Assembly (NCBI RefSeq): GCF_042926695.1
Contig: NZ_CP170642.1
Location: 2,232,001 to 2,296,000 of the forward strand
DNA length: 64,000 bases
Reading direction: 5' to 3'
From: Lonepinella koalarum
GTDB taxonomy: Bacteria > Pseudomonadota > Gammaproteobacteria > Enterobacterales > Pasteurellaceae
Shown here: piece by piece, positions 16,632 to 24,882 of the stretch
Numbering within the stretch: position 1 is the first letter of the stretch
How the letters are laid out: every line of letters starts with the position of its first letter
Program-made: the position numbers and the translations under genes
The notes under the pieces: model-generated
Told to the model about the DNA's origin: nothing
The model's input: only the letters and a program-made list of their open reading frames with translations
The model's database searches: none

Positions 16632-17816
16632 TTATTTTTTCTGAATTTGAAAGGTTTTCACCGCACAAAATAAACCAAACACGCTGAATAACATCAACAA
16701 AATAAAGGCTTGCTGTGAACCGAGCATGGTACCTTGGGTTAAATCTATTTTTTGCTGTTGATTCGCTACAATGCTGGCGACAACTGATGTACCTGTCGCC
16801 CCAGCTAACTGTTGTAAAGTGTTAATCACCCCTATTCTATCTAATAATTTCCCGCTAAAGGGTGCAATAAATGCCCCAACTAAACAGCCGGGTAATAATA
16901 AAAATCCGGCAATAAAGGCACTGGAATGGGTGGCAATTTGTGCATAATTTGGAATTAAATACCCTAATGCCAACACGTTAAATTGAATAGATAAAATAAA
17001 CAATAAACTTAATACAAAAGGTTTATACTGGAAAACGGCAAGATGAATTAACGGATTTTTGCCTTGTTTGGCTTTGAGCACAAAACCACTTAACGCAACC
17101 AAACTCAACACCAGCAAGCCAAGCACAAGCGGATCGAACCAGCCATAATGAGCGGTTTTTTCGGTGGCAAAAATAAAACTAGCAAAAGAAACCGCAAGCA
17201 AAAAATAACCGATAAAATCAAACCGCACTTTTTCAGGCGAATTGGTGGGGCTAATCGCAAAAATGCCTGCCGCTAACGCTAAAAACAGCAATGGTAACAG
17301 CAAGAAAAACACCATTCGCCAGCCATAAAAATCAATTACTACACCGCCCAAAACCGGACCAACCGCCGGTGCCATTGCCACAATTAAGGTAGCAATACCC
17401 ATTAACATGCCTATTTTTTGTTTGGGGGCTTGGGTGATAATAATGTTAAACATCAACGGCAAGGCAATGCCTGTCGCCCCACCTTGAATTAACCGTGCGA
17501 TTAATAAATAAGCAAATTGTGTACTCAATCCTGCATAAATAGTTGCCCCGATAAACAAGGCAATAGCAAAGAGAAACAGATCTTTGGCACTAAACCGTTT
17601 TTTTAAAAAAGACGATAACGGCACGACTAACGCGAGCATTAATAAATACCCAGTGGTGAGCCATTGTACCGTAGAAGTTCCCACATCAAATTCTTTCATT
17701 AACGTTGGGAATGTCACATTCATTGCGGTTTCACTCACAATGCCCGAAAATGCCATTATGCCTGTGGCAAAAATGGAGAGTAGTAATTTAGAGCTAATTG
17801 TATTGGTTTGTGTCAT
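16632..17816 (-). CDS. MFS efflux protein of the DHA2 type, apparently shortened by an internal deletion
   Basis: A 394-residue major facilitator. N-terminal landmarks are intact: SETAMNVTFPTLMKEF, GYLLMLALVVPLSSFLKKRFS (motif A region) and APAVGPVLGGVVIDFYGWR (motif C). DHA2 pumps are usually 450-500 residues. The loss seems to lie after GKLLDRIG (about 333-340), where the sequence jumps straight to INTLQQLAGATGTSVVAS, which normally follows two further membrane segments. The frame stays open, so the deletion is in frame; whether the product still works is doubtful. The region upstream is full of decayed genes. Confidence 0.7.
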   Translation of the reverse strand: MTQTNTISSKLLLSIFATGIMAFSGIVSETAMNVTFPTLMKEFDVGTSTVQWLTTGYLLMLALVVPLSSFLKKRFSAKDLFLFAIALFIGATIYAGLSTQFAYLLIARLIQGGATGIALPLMFNIIITQAPKQKIGMLMGIATLIVAMAPAVGPVLGGVVIDFYGWRMVFFLLLPLLFLALAAGIFAISPTNSPEKVRFDFIGYFLLAVSFASFIFATEKTAHYGWFDPLVLGLLVLSLVALSGFVLKAKQGKNPLIHLAVFQYKPFVLSLLFILSIQFNVLALGYLIPNYAQIATHSSAFIAGFLLLPGCLVGAFIAPFSGKLLDRIGVINTLQQLAGATGTSVVASIVANQQQKIDLTQGTMLGSQQAFILLMLFSVFGLFCAVKTFQIQKK

Positions 17817-17883
17817 TTTTTATCCCCTTAACGAGTATAATTATAACCCCGATATTGTTCTAAATGATCACTTTCTGGTCGTT

Positions 17884-18075
17884 CTAATAAAAATTCACCG
17901 TATACACAAAAATCGGCATAAAGGCAAACGCCGTGGAGTGATAGCCGTTGATTGAACCTTGCCAGCCATTTGGACGTAATCCTGCATCGGTCGGTTGATT
18001 GGTAATTTCCATATATTCTTTGGTAAAGGTTTCTGTATAAGCCAAGCCCCGTGGTACATTATATCTCTCTGCCAT
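17884..18075 (-). CDS. Short ORF of unknown origin in a decayed region
   Basis: A 63-codon frame (MAERYNVPRGLAYTETF at the start, then QPTDAGLRPNGWQGSING). I do not recognise it. Its composition looks protein-like rather than random, with few rare residues, but it has no clear ribosome site and ends in a hydrophobic tail. It sits between a shortened MFS gene and a LysR remnant, so it may be a fragment of a longer lost gene. Confidence 0.2.
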   Translation of the reverse strand: MAERYNVPRGLAYTETFTKEYMEITNQPTDAGLRPNGWQGSINGYHSTAFAFMPIFVYTVNFY

Positions 18076-18085
18076 CGCAGATACC

Positions 18086-18677
18086 GATTTTTTATTGATT
18101 GCCCTTTATTACCGCGAATTTACGCAATAATATCTCTTGTTAAAACTAGAATTAGACATTAACGCCAATGAATTTGACGTGATGGATCGGGGACAAAATG
18201 TGGTTATCAGAATGGGTAATCTGCCTAATTCTAAGCTTAATTAGCCGATTATTATATAAATCTTCTTGTTATTTTTATACTTCCCCTAAATATCTTGCAA
18301 GACAAGGTACTCCGACTGATTTAATGCAACTTTTGCAACATCAATGTTTATGGCTCAAACCCCTTTATCCTTATTGTTGGACGGTTTTTAGCGGTAAAAA
18401 TGAGCAAAAAGTCCATATTCAAAATCCGATTATCACTAACAGTTCGGGCATGATAGCTCGTCTTGCAGCTGAAGAGGTCGGGATTGCGTTGTTACCTGAA
18501 TTAATTTGTCGTCACTATGTTAAAAATGGGGAATTAGTACAAATCATACCTGATTGGCACAGCAAACCAATTCCGGTGTATGCGGTGACCACCACAAGGC
18601 TATTGACTACCAAAACAAAATGCGTTATTGATTTTTTAATGGGGGAAATTAAGGGGATAACCCTACCGAGTGATTAA
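18086..18677 (+). pseudogene. LysR-family regulator remnant
   Basis: Only the effector-binding part survives. One frame gives ALYYREFTQ, an in-frame TAA (18128-18130), then LKLELDINANEFDVMDRG and VVIRMGNLPNS; near 18235 the reading shifts to a second frame giving LISRLLYKSSCYFYTSPKYL, then ARQGTPTDLMQLLQHQCLW and AEEVGIALLPELICR to the stop at 18677. This is the normal order of a LysR C-terminal domain. The helix-turn-helix domain is missing, and there is at least one nonsense and one frameshift mutation. Confidence 0.8.
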
Positions 18678-18691
18678 CACTCTGTAGGGTT
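18659..18691 (+). terminator. Hairpin after the LysR remnant
   Basis: The arms AACCCTAC and GTAGGGTT form an 8-bp stem followed by ATTTTT. It overlaps the last codons of the LysR remnant and has the form of a rho-independent terminator. Confidence 0.55.
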
Positions 18692-18725
18692 ATTTTTGGC
18701 AATGTTTCTATTTTGTATTGATATT

Positions 18726-18814
18726 GTAGGGGCGTATTGCATACGCCCTTTAATGTACACCTAAATTTTAAAGCATTTTTGCTTTGGGTTAGGGCGTATG
18801 CAATACGCCCCTAC
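18726..18814. repeat. Inverted pair of 23-bp GC-rich palindromic units
   Basis: A 23-bp unit starting GTAGGGGCGTATTGCA at 18726-18748 is repeated in perfect inverted form at 18792-18814. Each arm is itself nearly palindromic (GGGCGTAT/ATACGCCC around 3 bases), so each can form its own hairpin, or the two can pair as a long stem around a 43-base A+T-rich centre. It resembles REP/BIME-type intergenic repeats and lies between the LysR remnant and the end of ftsX. Confidence 0.75.
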
Positions 18815-18867
18815 AATGACATCTCAAATATCATCAACACAGAAACGGAACATCGGCTTGTTTTTTA

Positions 18868-19794
18868 TTATTTCCCGAGCATTTTTATATGCCGTGTTGC
18901 CGCAATCCACGCCGATGCATAACCCACAATCGAGCAAATAATCAACAAGAACGCAAATTCTGCCAAGCCTAAACCGTTTAGCTCAAATTGCACAGCAAAA
19001 ATATCCGTCACATAACGCACTGCACTGGTGAAATAACCAATCACAAAGCTACTGAAAATACAAGCGACTAATGCGCCTAAAAAGCCGTAGATAATACCTG
19101 TATAAAGGAAAGGGCGTAGTACAAATTGATCGGTGGCACCGAGTAGTTTCATGACTTGAATATTCGCTTTGCTACTATATACATCGGAACGAATACTGTT
19201 ACCGATCACTAAAAATACCGCTAATGTCATCAATACTGCACTAAAAATAGCCACATGAGCAATCAGCCAAGTAATTGCGGTCAGCTTTTCCAGCCAGTCA
19301 TTATCCATTCTGACTTCTTCTATCCCTTTGATTTTCATCAGATTATTATGCAAATCCTGACGTTTTTCGGAACCTTGAAATTCAGCCGTTGGGTGAATCA
19401 TCACTACCGCAGGTAATGGATTATCGTCCAAAATATCCAATTCTTCATTAAACCCTGACCACGCTTTAAACTCTTTTAAGCTTTCCTGACGTGACATATA
19501 ATTAAGGCTTTGCACGCCATTTTGTTCACGGATTTTTTCCACCACCTTATTGGCATCATCAGCATTCAGGTTTTTATGTAAATAGACGGTTAATTCTGTT
19601 TCAGGATAGAATTTAGTGGTGGCTAAGTGGGTGTTTTTCCAAAGTAAAAAACTCACCGTAGGAATAGTTAATGACACAGCTATCACCAAAATCGTCAATA
19701 ATGTGCCGTATTTTCTCAAGCAGAGATCCGCCCACACATTGCGTAAAACATAATTCATTTGCACCCAAAACGGAGCTTTTTGTATTGAACTCAT
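18868..19794 (-). CDS. ftsX: Cell division protein FtsX
   Basis: FtsX is the membrane half of the FtsEX complex, which couples the divisome to septal peptidoglycan hydrolases. The protein has a cytoplasmic N-terminus, one membrane segment (LLTILVIAVSLTIPTVSFLLW), a large periplasmic domain with MSRQESLKEFKAWSGF, and three C-terminal membrane segments (IAHVAIFSAVLMTLAVFLVIG onward). The start at 19794 (MSSIQKAPFW, 308 aa) was chosen because AGGAAA lies 7 bp upstream; an earlier start at 19821 would add nine residues. It is last in the ftsY-ftsE-ftsX cluster, all on the minus strand. Confidence 0.93.
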   Translation of the reverse strand: MSSIQKAPFWVQMNYVLRNVWADLCLRKYGTLLTILVIAVSLTIPTVSFLLWKNTHLATTKFYPETELTVYLHKNLNADDANKVVEKIREQNGVQSLNYMSRQESLKEFKAWSGFNEELDILDDNPLPAVVMIHPTAEFQGSEKRQDLHNNLMKIKGIEEVRMDNDWLEKLTAITWLIAHVAIFSAVLMTLAVFLVIGNSIRSDVYSSKANIQVMKLLGATDQFVLRPFLYTGIIYGFLGALVACIFSSFVIGYFTSAVRYVTDIFAVQFELNGLGLAEFAFLLIICSIVGYASAWIAATRHIKMLGK

Positions 19795-19873
19795 AAAATT
19801 TCCTTTTTTACTCTGAGGCATTGCCCCCGTTGCTATGCAACGTTGAAATTGCTACGGAATTTTTCACCGAACT

Positions 19874-20527
19874 TTAACGCAAATAACCTTGTTCTAATAC
19901 AAGGCAAGGTTTTGGTTTTTGTTGAATTAAGCCAATATTATGGGTCGCAATTAACACCGTCATACCCATGCGATTAAATTCTTCAAATAAGCTAAAAATA
20001 TCAAAAGAAAGCGCGTTGTCGAGATTACCTGTTGGCTCATCAGCTAATAATAATTGCGGTTTATGTATCACTGCGCGGGCAATATCCACACGCTGTTGTT
20101 CACCACCTGACAAATGTAATGGCTGATGAGCTGCACGATTATAAAGTCCTACTACGTCTAACATGGCTAACGCTCGTTCTCGGGCAGTTTTGGGGTGCAT
20201 GCCTGCAATAATTAATGGTAAAGCTACATTATCCACAATAGAACGATCGGGCAAAAGACGATAATCTTGATGCACCATACCAATTTGACGGCGTAAAAAT
20301 GGCAATTCATAGGCAGACAGGCGAGTGATGTCGTGTCCATTAAACCAAATTTGTCCACCGTTAGCTCGTTCCATTCCCATAATAAGTTTTAACAAGGTAC
20401 TTTTACCAGCCCCTGAATGCCCGGTTAAATAGGTCATACTACCTACAGGTAAATGAAAGTTAAGCCCTTGCAAAGCAGGTTGTTTACTGCCTAAATAGGC
20501 TTTGCTGACATTTTGAAAATGTATCAT
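19874..20527 (-). CDS. ftsE: Cell division ATP-binding protein FtsE
   Basis: A 217-residue ABC ATPase, partner of FtsX. Walker A is GHSGAGKST (about 36-44), the Q-loop is MVHQDYRLLPDRSIVDNVALPL, the ABC signature is LSGGEQQRVDIARA (about 138-151) and Walker B is LLLADEPTGNLD. Length is typical (about 218-222). It is followed by ftsX after 79 bp and preceded by ftsY. Confidence 0.96.
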   Translation of the reverse strand: MIHFQNVSKAYLGSKQPALQGLNFHLPVGSMTYLTGHSGAGKSTLLKLIMGMERANGGQIWFNGHDITRLSAYELPFLRRQIGMVHQDYRLLPDRSIVDNVALPLIIAGMHPKTARERALAMLDVVGLYNRAAHQPLHLSGGEQQRVDIARAVIHKPQLLLADEPTGNLDNALSFDIFSLFEEFNRMGMTVLIATHNIGLIQQKPKPCLVLEQGYLR

Positions 20528-20573
20528 TTTTTATCCTTTCCGATTAATCTTCTTGTACCTATTTGATGGGTAA

Positions 20574-21983
20574 CTATTCTTCATGGCTAAATAACGCATC
20601 AATAAATTCATTGGCATTAAACGTCCGTAAATCTTCAATTTTTTCACCGACACCAATATAGCGAATCGGCAAATTAAATTGATCGGCAATAGCAAAAATT
20701 ACGCCACCTTTGGCAGTACCATCTAATTTGGTTAAGCAAATGCCGGTCAATCCCACAGCTTCATTAAACAATTTTGCCTGACTAATGGCATTCTGACCGG
20801 TGCCAGCATCAAGTGTCAGCATAATTTCATGTGGTGCGGTTTCGTCATATTTTTTCATCACTCGCACGATTTTTTTCAACTCGTCCATCAAATTATTTTT
20901 ATTTTGCAACCGTCCAGCGGTGTCTGCAATCAGAATATCAATATTTTTCGCTGCCGCTGATTGCATGGCATCAAAAATCACTGATGCTGAATCAGACCCC
21001 GTGCTTTGAGCCACCACAGGAATATGATTACGTTCGCCCCACACTTGTAACTGTTCGACAGCTGCGGCACGGAATGTATCACCTGCGGCTAACATCACCG
21101 ATTTGCCTTGTTGTTGGAACTGACGAGCGAGTTTACCAATGGTCGTGGTTTTTCCCACTCCGTTTACCCCCACCATTAAAATCACATAAGGTTTTTTGGC
21201 TTCGTCAATGTGCAAAGGTTGCGCCACAGGATTAAGAATCTCCGCCATTTCTTGTTTTAATTGTTGATAGAGTAAATCTGCATTTTTTAACTGTTGACGA
21301 GAGGCGTGTAATTCTAAATTTTTAATAATTTTACTGGTAGTCGGTACGCCAATATCAGCGATTAATAGCTGTTCTTCTAGTTCTTCAAACAGTTCATCGT
21401 CAATTTTCTTTCCTAAAAAGAAAGCGCGAAAACCTGATCCTATATTTTGTTTGGTTTTGACTAAACCCTTAATTAAACGGCTAAAAAATCCGCCTTCAGT
21501 GGGTTTTTCTTGGGTAATAGATAGTTCGGCAATAGCTGGTTCAACAAATTTTTCTTTTGTCGTTTCTTGTTTGAGAATTTCATCATTCACTATTTCAGAA
21601 ACAGGTTCAATTTCCACCGCAGTTTTTTTGACATCTTCCTTTTGAACAGAAATTTCTGCTACAATCTGCTCGGTTTTCACTGGTTCAAGTACGGTTTCAT
21701 TTTGTTCAGAAATCAACGTTGTTTCTGATTGAACAAAGTTTTCCACCACATCAAGCATATCTTCGCTTAGGGTGTCACTAACTTGTTCAATGCTTTGATC
21801 AATTTTTTCGTTCACGGCTTCAATTTTTTCTTCAATAATATCAACGATATTTTCAGATTTGTTGCCACTTGTTTGCTCAATAATTTCTACAGTTTCTTGT
21901 TGTTGTTCATCAGCATTTTCCTGCTGTTTTTTACCTAAACCCAACCATGACCAAAAACCGCCTTTTTTTTTCTCATCTGTCAT
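20574..21983 (-). CDS. ftsY: Signal recognition particle receptor FtsY
   Basis: FtsY docks SRP-ribosome complexes at the inner membrane. The protein has an acidic, repetitive A domain (about 1-165, with many EIIEE/EPVKT-like stretches), then the N domain and a GTPase G domain with GVNGVGKTTTIGKLA, AGDTFRAAAVEQL, DTAGRLQNK, TKLDGTAKGG and GVGEKIEDLR. The start MTDEKKKGGFWSWLGLGKK at 21983 is preferred over a TTG at 21995 because GAGAG lies 8 bp upstream. It heads the ftsYEX cluster. Confidence 0.95.
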   Translation of the reverse strand: MTDEKKKGGFWSWLGLGKKQQENADEQQQETVEIIEQTSGNKSENIVDIIEEKIEAVNEKIDQSIEQVSDTLSEDMLDVVENFVQSETTLISEQNETVLEPVKTEQIVAEISVQKEDVKKTAVEIEPVSEIVNDEILKQETTKEKFVEPAIAELSITQEKPTEGGFFSRLIKGLVKTKQNIGSGFRAFFLGKKIDDELFEELEEQLLIADIGVPTTSKIIKNLELHASRQQLKNADLLYQQLKQEMAEILNPVAQPLHIDEAKKPYVILMVGVNGVGKTTTIGKLARQFQQQGKSVMLAAGDTFRAAAVEQLQVWGERNHIPVVAQSTGSDSASVIFDAMQSAAAKNIDILIADTAGRLQNKNNLMDELKKIVRVMKKYDETAPHEIMLTLDAGTGQNAISQAKLFNEAVGLTGICLTKLDGTAKGGVIFAIADQFNLPIRYIGVGEKIEDLRTFNANEFIDALFSHEE

Positions 21984-22051
21984 AAATTCTCTCAATATCT
22001 GTTAAAATGCTAGGAAATTCGCATAGTTTATCATTTTTTATCTATATCTGT

Positions 22052-22648
22052 ATGAAAAAATATACAAAACCTACCTCTCAACAAACAAAAGGCGAAGTTC
22101 GCATTATTGCCGGTCGTTGGCGAGGGCGAAAATTGCCAGTATTAAATTCACAAGGCTTACGCCCCACAGGGGATCGAGTGAAAGAAACGCTGTTTAATTG
22201 GTTAATGCCTTATATTGAGGATAGTTGTTGTTTAGATTGTTTTGCTGGCAGTGGTTCACTTGGTTTTGAAAGTCTATCAAGGGGAGCAAAACAGGTAACA
22301 TTTGTGGAATTAGATAAAACTGTAATTAATCAATTAAAACAGAATTTAATTAGTTTAAAATGTGATGAAAAACAAGCAGATGTAATTAATCAAAATAGCC
22401 TTGAATGGTTAAAAAAAGCGCAAAAAACACCGCGCTTTGATGTGATTTTTCTTGATCCACCGTTTCATTTTGGGTTGGTTGAACAAACCATAGCATTATT
22501 AGCACAAAATAATTGGCTAGAACAAGACGCACTAATCTATATAGAAACAGAAAAAGATAAACCGTTAAATATTCCTGAAAATTGGGTTTTATTGAAACAA
22601 AAAATCACCGGTCAGGTTTGTTATCGTTTATATCAAAAAATGAATTAA
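22052..22648 (+). CDS. rsmD: 16S rRNA (guanine966-N2)-methyltransferase RsmD
   Basis: A 198-residue SAM-dependent methyltransferase acting on 16S rRNA G966 in the assembled 30S subunit. RIIAGRWRGRKLPV and LRPTGDRVKETLFNWL are the N-terminal family signatures; DCFAGSGSLGFESLSRGA is the SAM motif and FLDPPFH the catalytic DPPF. The ATG at 22052 gives the usual length; an upstream ATG at 22007 would add 15 unlikely residues. It is divergent from ftsY, the same neighbourhood as in Haemophilus. Confidence 0.93.
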   Translation: MKKYTKPTSQQTKGEVRIIAGRWRGRKLPVLNSQGLRPTGDRVKETLFNWLMPYIEDSCCLDCFAGSGSLGFESLSRGAKQVTFVELDKTVINQLKQNLISLKCDEKQADVINQNSLEWLKKAQKTPRFDVIFLDPPFHFGLVEQTIALLAQNNWLEQDALIYIETEKDKPLNIPENWVLLKQKITGQVCYRLYQKMN

Positions 22649-22665
22649 AAATAAAAGGAATACTT

Positions 22666-23454
22666 ATGTTATACCAAGCCGTATTCAGCGATATTGATGG
22701 CACATTATTAAATAGCCAACATCAAATTACCCCACGCACCGAACAGGCAATTAAAGCCATTGTCAAACAAGGCATTCCGTTTATTCCGGTTTCTGCCCGA
22801 CCACCTTATGCGATTACGCCTTACACTGAGCAATTACAAACTCAGCAAGGGATGATTTGTTATAGTGGCGCATTAATTTTAGATAAAAATTTAACCGCAC
22901 TTTATAGTGTGCTTATTGAGCAAAATGATCTTACTTTGCTTAATCAAATTTTAGCGGATTACGCCGATTTATCTATTAATCATTATGCTGGGTTAAACTG
23001 GTTTAGCAACGATTTAAGTAATCTTTGGACGTTACAAGAAAGCCAAATCACCGGCTTACAGGCTCAAATTGTGCCAACAGATTTAACAGACGTGCATAAA
23101 ATTTTAGTGATGGGTAATGCCACTAATATTCAACAATTAGAACAAAAACTCAAACAAAATCTACCGCACTTGAGTATTCACCGCTCTAAACCTGAATACC
23201 TTGAAATTATGAATAAAGCTGCCACCAAAGCCAAAGCTATTCAATTTATGGAAAAATTATTGAACATCAATGCCGAGCAAGTGATTGCTTTTGGCGATAA
23301 TTTTAATGATTTGGATATGTTGCAATATGCAGGCTTAAGTGTCGCAATGGATAATGCACCTGATGAAATTAAACAAGTGGCAAAACGGGTAACAGCCAGC
23401 AACAATGAAGATGGTATTGCGTTGGTGTTGGAAAGGGAGTTTTTACTCATTTAA
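22666..23454 (+). CDS. HAD-superfamily (Cof-type) sugar phosphatase
   Basis: A 262-residue HAD hydrolase with motif I FSDIDGTLLNS (about 6-16), motif II PVSARP, the Lys of motif III in AATKAKAIQFMEKLL (about 183-197) and motif IV AFGDNFNDLDML (about 206-217). These define the Cof/YidA group, which dephosphorylates sugar phosphates and other small metabolites in the cytoplasm. The start at 22666 is chosen because of AAAAGGA 5-11 bp upstream; the frame is open further 5' into rsmD. Confidence 0.88.
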   Translation: MLYQAVFSDIDGTLLNSQHQITPRTEQAIKAIVKQGIPFIPVSARPPYAITPYTEQLQTQQGMICYSGALILDKNLTALYSVLIEQNDLTLLNQILADYADLSINHYAGLNWFSNDLSNLWTLQESQITGLQAQIVPTDLTDVHKILVMGNATNIQQLEQKLKQNLPHLSIHRSKPEYLEIMNKAATKAKAIQFMEKLLNINAEQVIAFGDNFNDLDMLQYAGLSVAMDNAPDEIKQVAKRVTASNNEDGIALVLEREFLLI

Positions 23455-23522
23455 GTGTTGATTTACATAGGATTTTAATTCAGTAATTTCCAATTTCGTT
23501 TTATCGGATAATACGTTGTTAT
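23443..23522 (-). pseudogene. C-terminal remnant of a small membrane protein (second copy at 36321-36695)
   Basis: On the minus strand this gives RDNNVLSDKTKLEITELKSY and VNQHLNE before a stop that overlaps the end of the HAD gene. It aligns with the last 30 residues of the protein at 36321-36695 (RDNKVLSDKAKLEIAALREY...). Upstream codons run into a stop, so only the tail remains. Confidence 0.7.
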
Positions 23523-23548
23523 CTCGTTATATTTTAATTTAGCAGAGA

Positions 23549-23601
23549 TTTTTTCCTTAAAACATCAAATTTTGTCGCAAAAATGCTAGTCATTTGCTCG
23601 T
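23549..23601. promoter_or_regulatory. Copy 1 of a ~50-bp direct repeat, candidate operator of the siderophore locus
   Basis: The stretch with CTTAAAACATCAAATTTTGT and then CGCAAAAATGCTAGTCATTTG recurs at 25827-25880 in the same orientation with roughly 80% identity (CTGAAAACATCAAGTTTTGT, then CTGAAAACTGTTAGTCAG). This copy lies about 50-100 bp upstream of the MFS siderophore transporter; the other lies directly upstream of the AraC-family gene. Conservation only at the two promoters suggests the activator's binding site. Confidence 0.55.
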
Positions 23602-23649
23602 CTTATTTCAATAATGCTTGGGTTATCAAACAACAGGATAATCTGCATT

Positions 23650-24882
23650 ATGTCCAATCATCATTTTACAGTATTAAGCGTCAAACAAGTTTTACTGGCG
23701 ATTGTGGGTATTTATACGACACAAACTATTATTACTTCACTTACCACACAAGCCTTGCCAACGTTATGGCGTGATGCAGGGGTATCGTTACAATTTATTG
23801 GGTTGACGGCTTTATTGTGGATTCCTTGGGGATTGCGTTTTCTGTGGTCACCGTTGATGGAACGTTGGCGGTTACCTGAAAACCAGCTGATACGACGATC
23901 TCGTGGTTTGATTCTGACAGGACAATGGTTGATTGTTAGCTTATTTTTGTTGATAAGTTTATTAGTCTGGTGGGGAATATTGGAATTATCGCAAAGTGCG
24001 GTGGTTTTTTTGACGATTTTACTGTTTACCGCTTTGGTAGCGGCGACAACAGATATTGCTAGTGATGGCTTTACTGTTGAGCAACTTGCTGAGCAGCAAC
24101 GTGGTTGGGGTAATACGGCACAAGTAGGCAGTAGTTATCTTGGTGCGATGTTAGGTAGTGGCGGTTTTTTATTGATTTGTGTGCATTGGGATTTGGCGAC
24201 GGCGTTTTTATTGTTGGCATTGATTATTTTATTGTTGAGTGTACCGATGTTTTTGTTGCGAGAACCGCCACGTTCATCTACGGCTATTCTAACTCATCGC
24301 CCTAGTCTGAAATATGCTTGGTCTCGTGCGACAATACGGATAAGTTTGGTATTGATGTTATTATCAAGCGTAGGCATTCGTTTGACCTTGGGTATGTTTG
24401 GTCCTTTTTTGATTGATAAAGGGGCGAGTTTGTCTGATGTGGGTTGGTTGTTTGGTTCACTAAATATAACAGTCGGTTTTATGGGTGCAATATTGGGTGG
24501 AATATTGGTGCAGACAAAACCATCTTGGCAAGCGGTGATCATTGCCTTAGCGATTGAATTGGTTGTGCTGTTTGCTTTAACTTTATTGGCTGATTCGGTG
24601 TCTTTAAGCATTTTAATGTTTTTAATTAGCTTGATGTTTGCTGTGTTTAGCGTGCTTTGGGTAGCGTTATATTCGGTGTTGATGAGTGTGGCTTCACCTT
24701 TGCAATCAGGTGTGGATTTTACTTTGTTTCAAAGTGCCGATGCATTATTAGCCGTGTTAGCAGGCTTGTTGGCAGGTAGTTTGGCTCAATATTTGGGTTA
24801 CACCGCTTGTTTTGGTTTAGCAGCGGTTTCGGTAGTTGTGGCAATTGGGGCAATTATTTATCAAACTAAACGAGTTGCTTAG
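23650..24882 (+). CDS. MFS siderophore transporter (YbtX / RhtX-FptX type)
   Basis: A 410-residue, 12-segment MFS protein resembling the RhtX/FptX/YbtX inner-membrane transporters of siderophore loci: TLWRDAGVSLQFIGLTALLW, then IPWGLRFLWSPLMERWRLP, TTDIASDGFTVEQL and LGAMLGSGGFLLICVHW. Its role would be import of a ferric siderophore or its iron across the inner membrane. The ATG at 23650 has AGGA about 10 bp upstream; an ATG at 23614 is open but less likely. It converges with the AraC gene (17-bp overlap of 3' ends). A DNA uptake sequence lies inside at 23993. Confidence 0.82.
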   Translation: MSNHHFTVLSVKQVLLAIVGIYTTQTIITSLTTQALPTLWRDAGVSLQFIGLTALLWIPWGLRFLWSPLMERWRLPENQLIRRSRGLILTGQWLIVSLFLLISLLVWWGILELSQSAVVFLTILLFTALVAATTDIASDGFTVEQLAEQQRGWGNTAQVGSSYLGAMLGSGGFLLICVHWDLATAFLLLALIILLLSVPMFLLREPPRSSTAILTHRPSLKYAWSRATIRISLVLMLLSSVGIRLTLGMFGPFLIDKGASLSDVGWLFGSLNITVGFMGAILGGILVQTKPSWQAVIIALAIELVVLFALTLLADSVSLSILMFLISLMFAVFSVLWVALYSVLMSVASPLQSGVDFTLFQSADALLAVLAGLLAGSLAQYLGYTACFGLAAVSVVVAIGAIIYQTKRVA

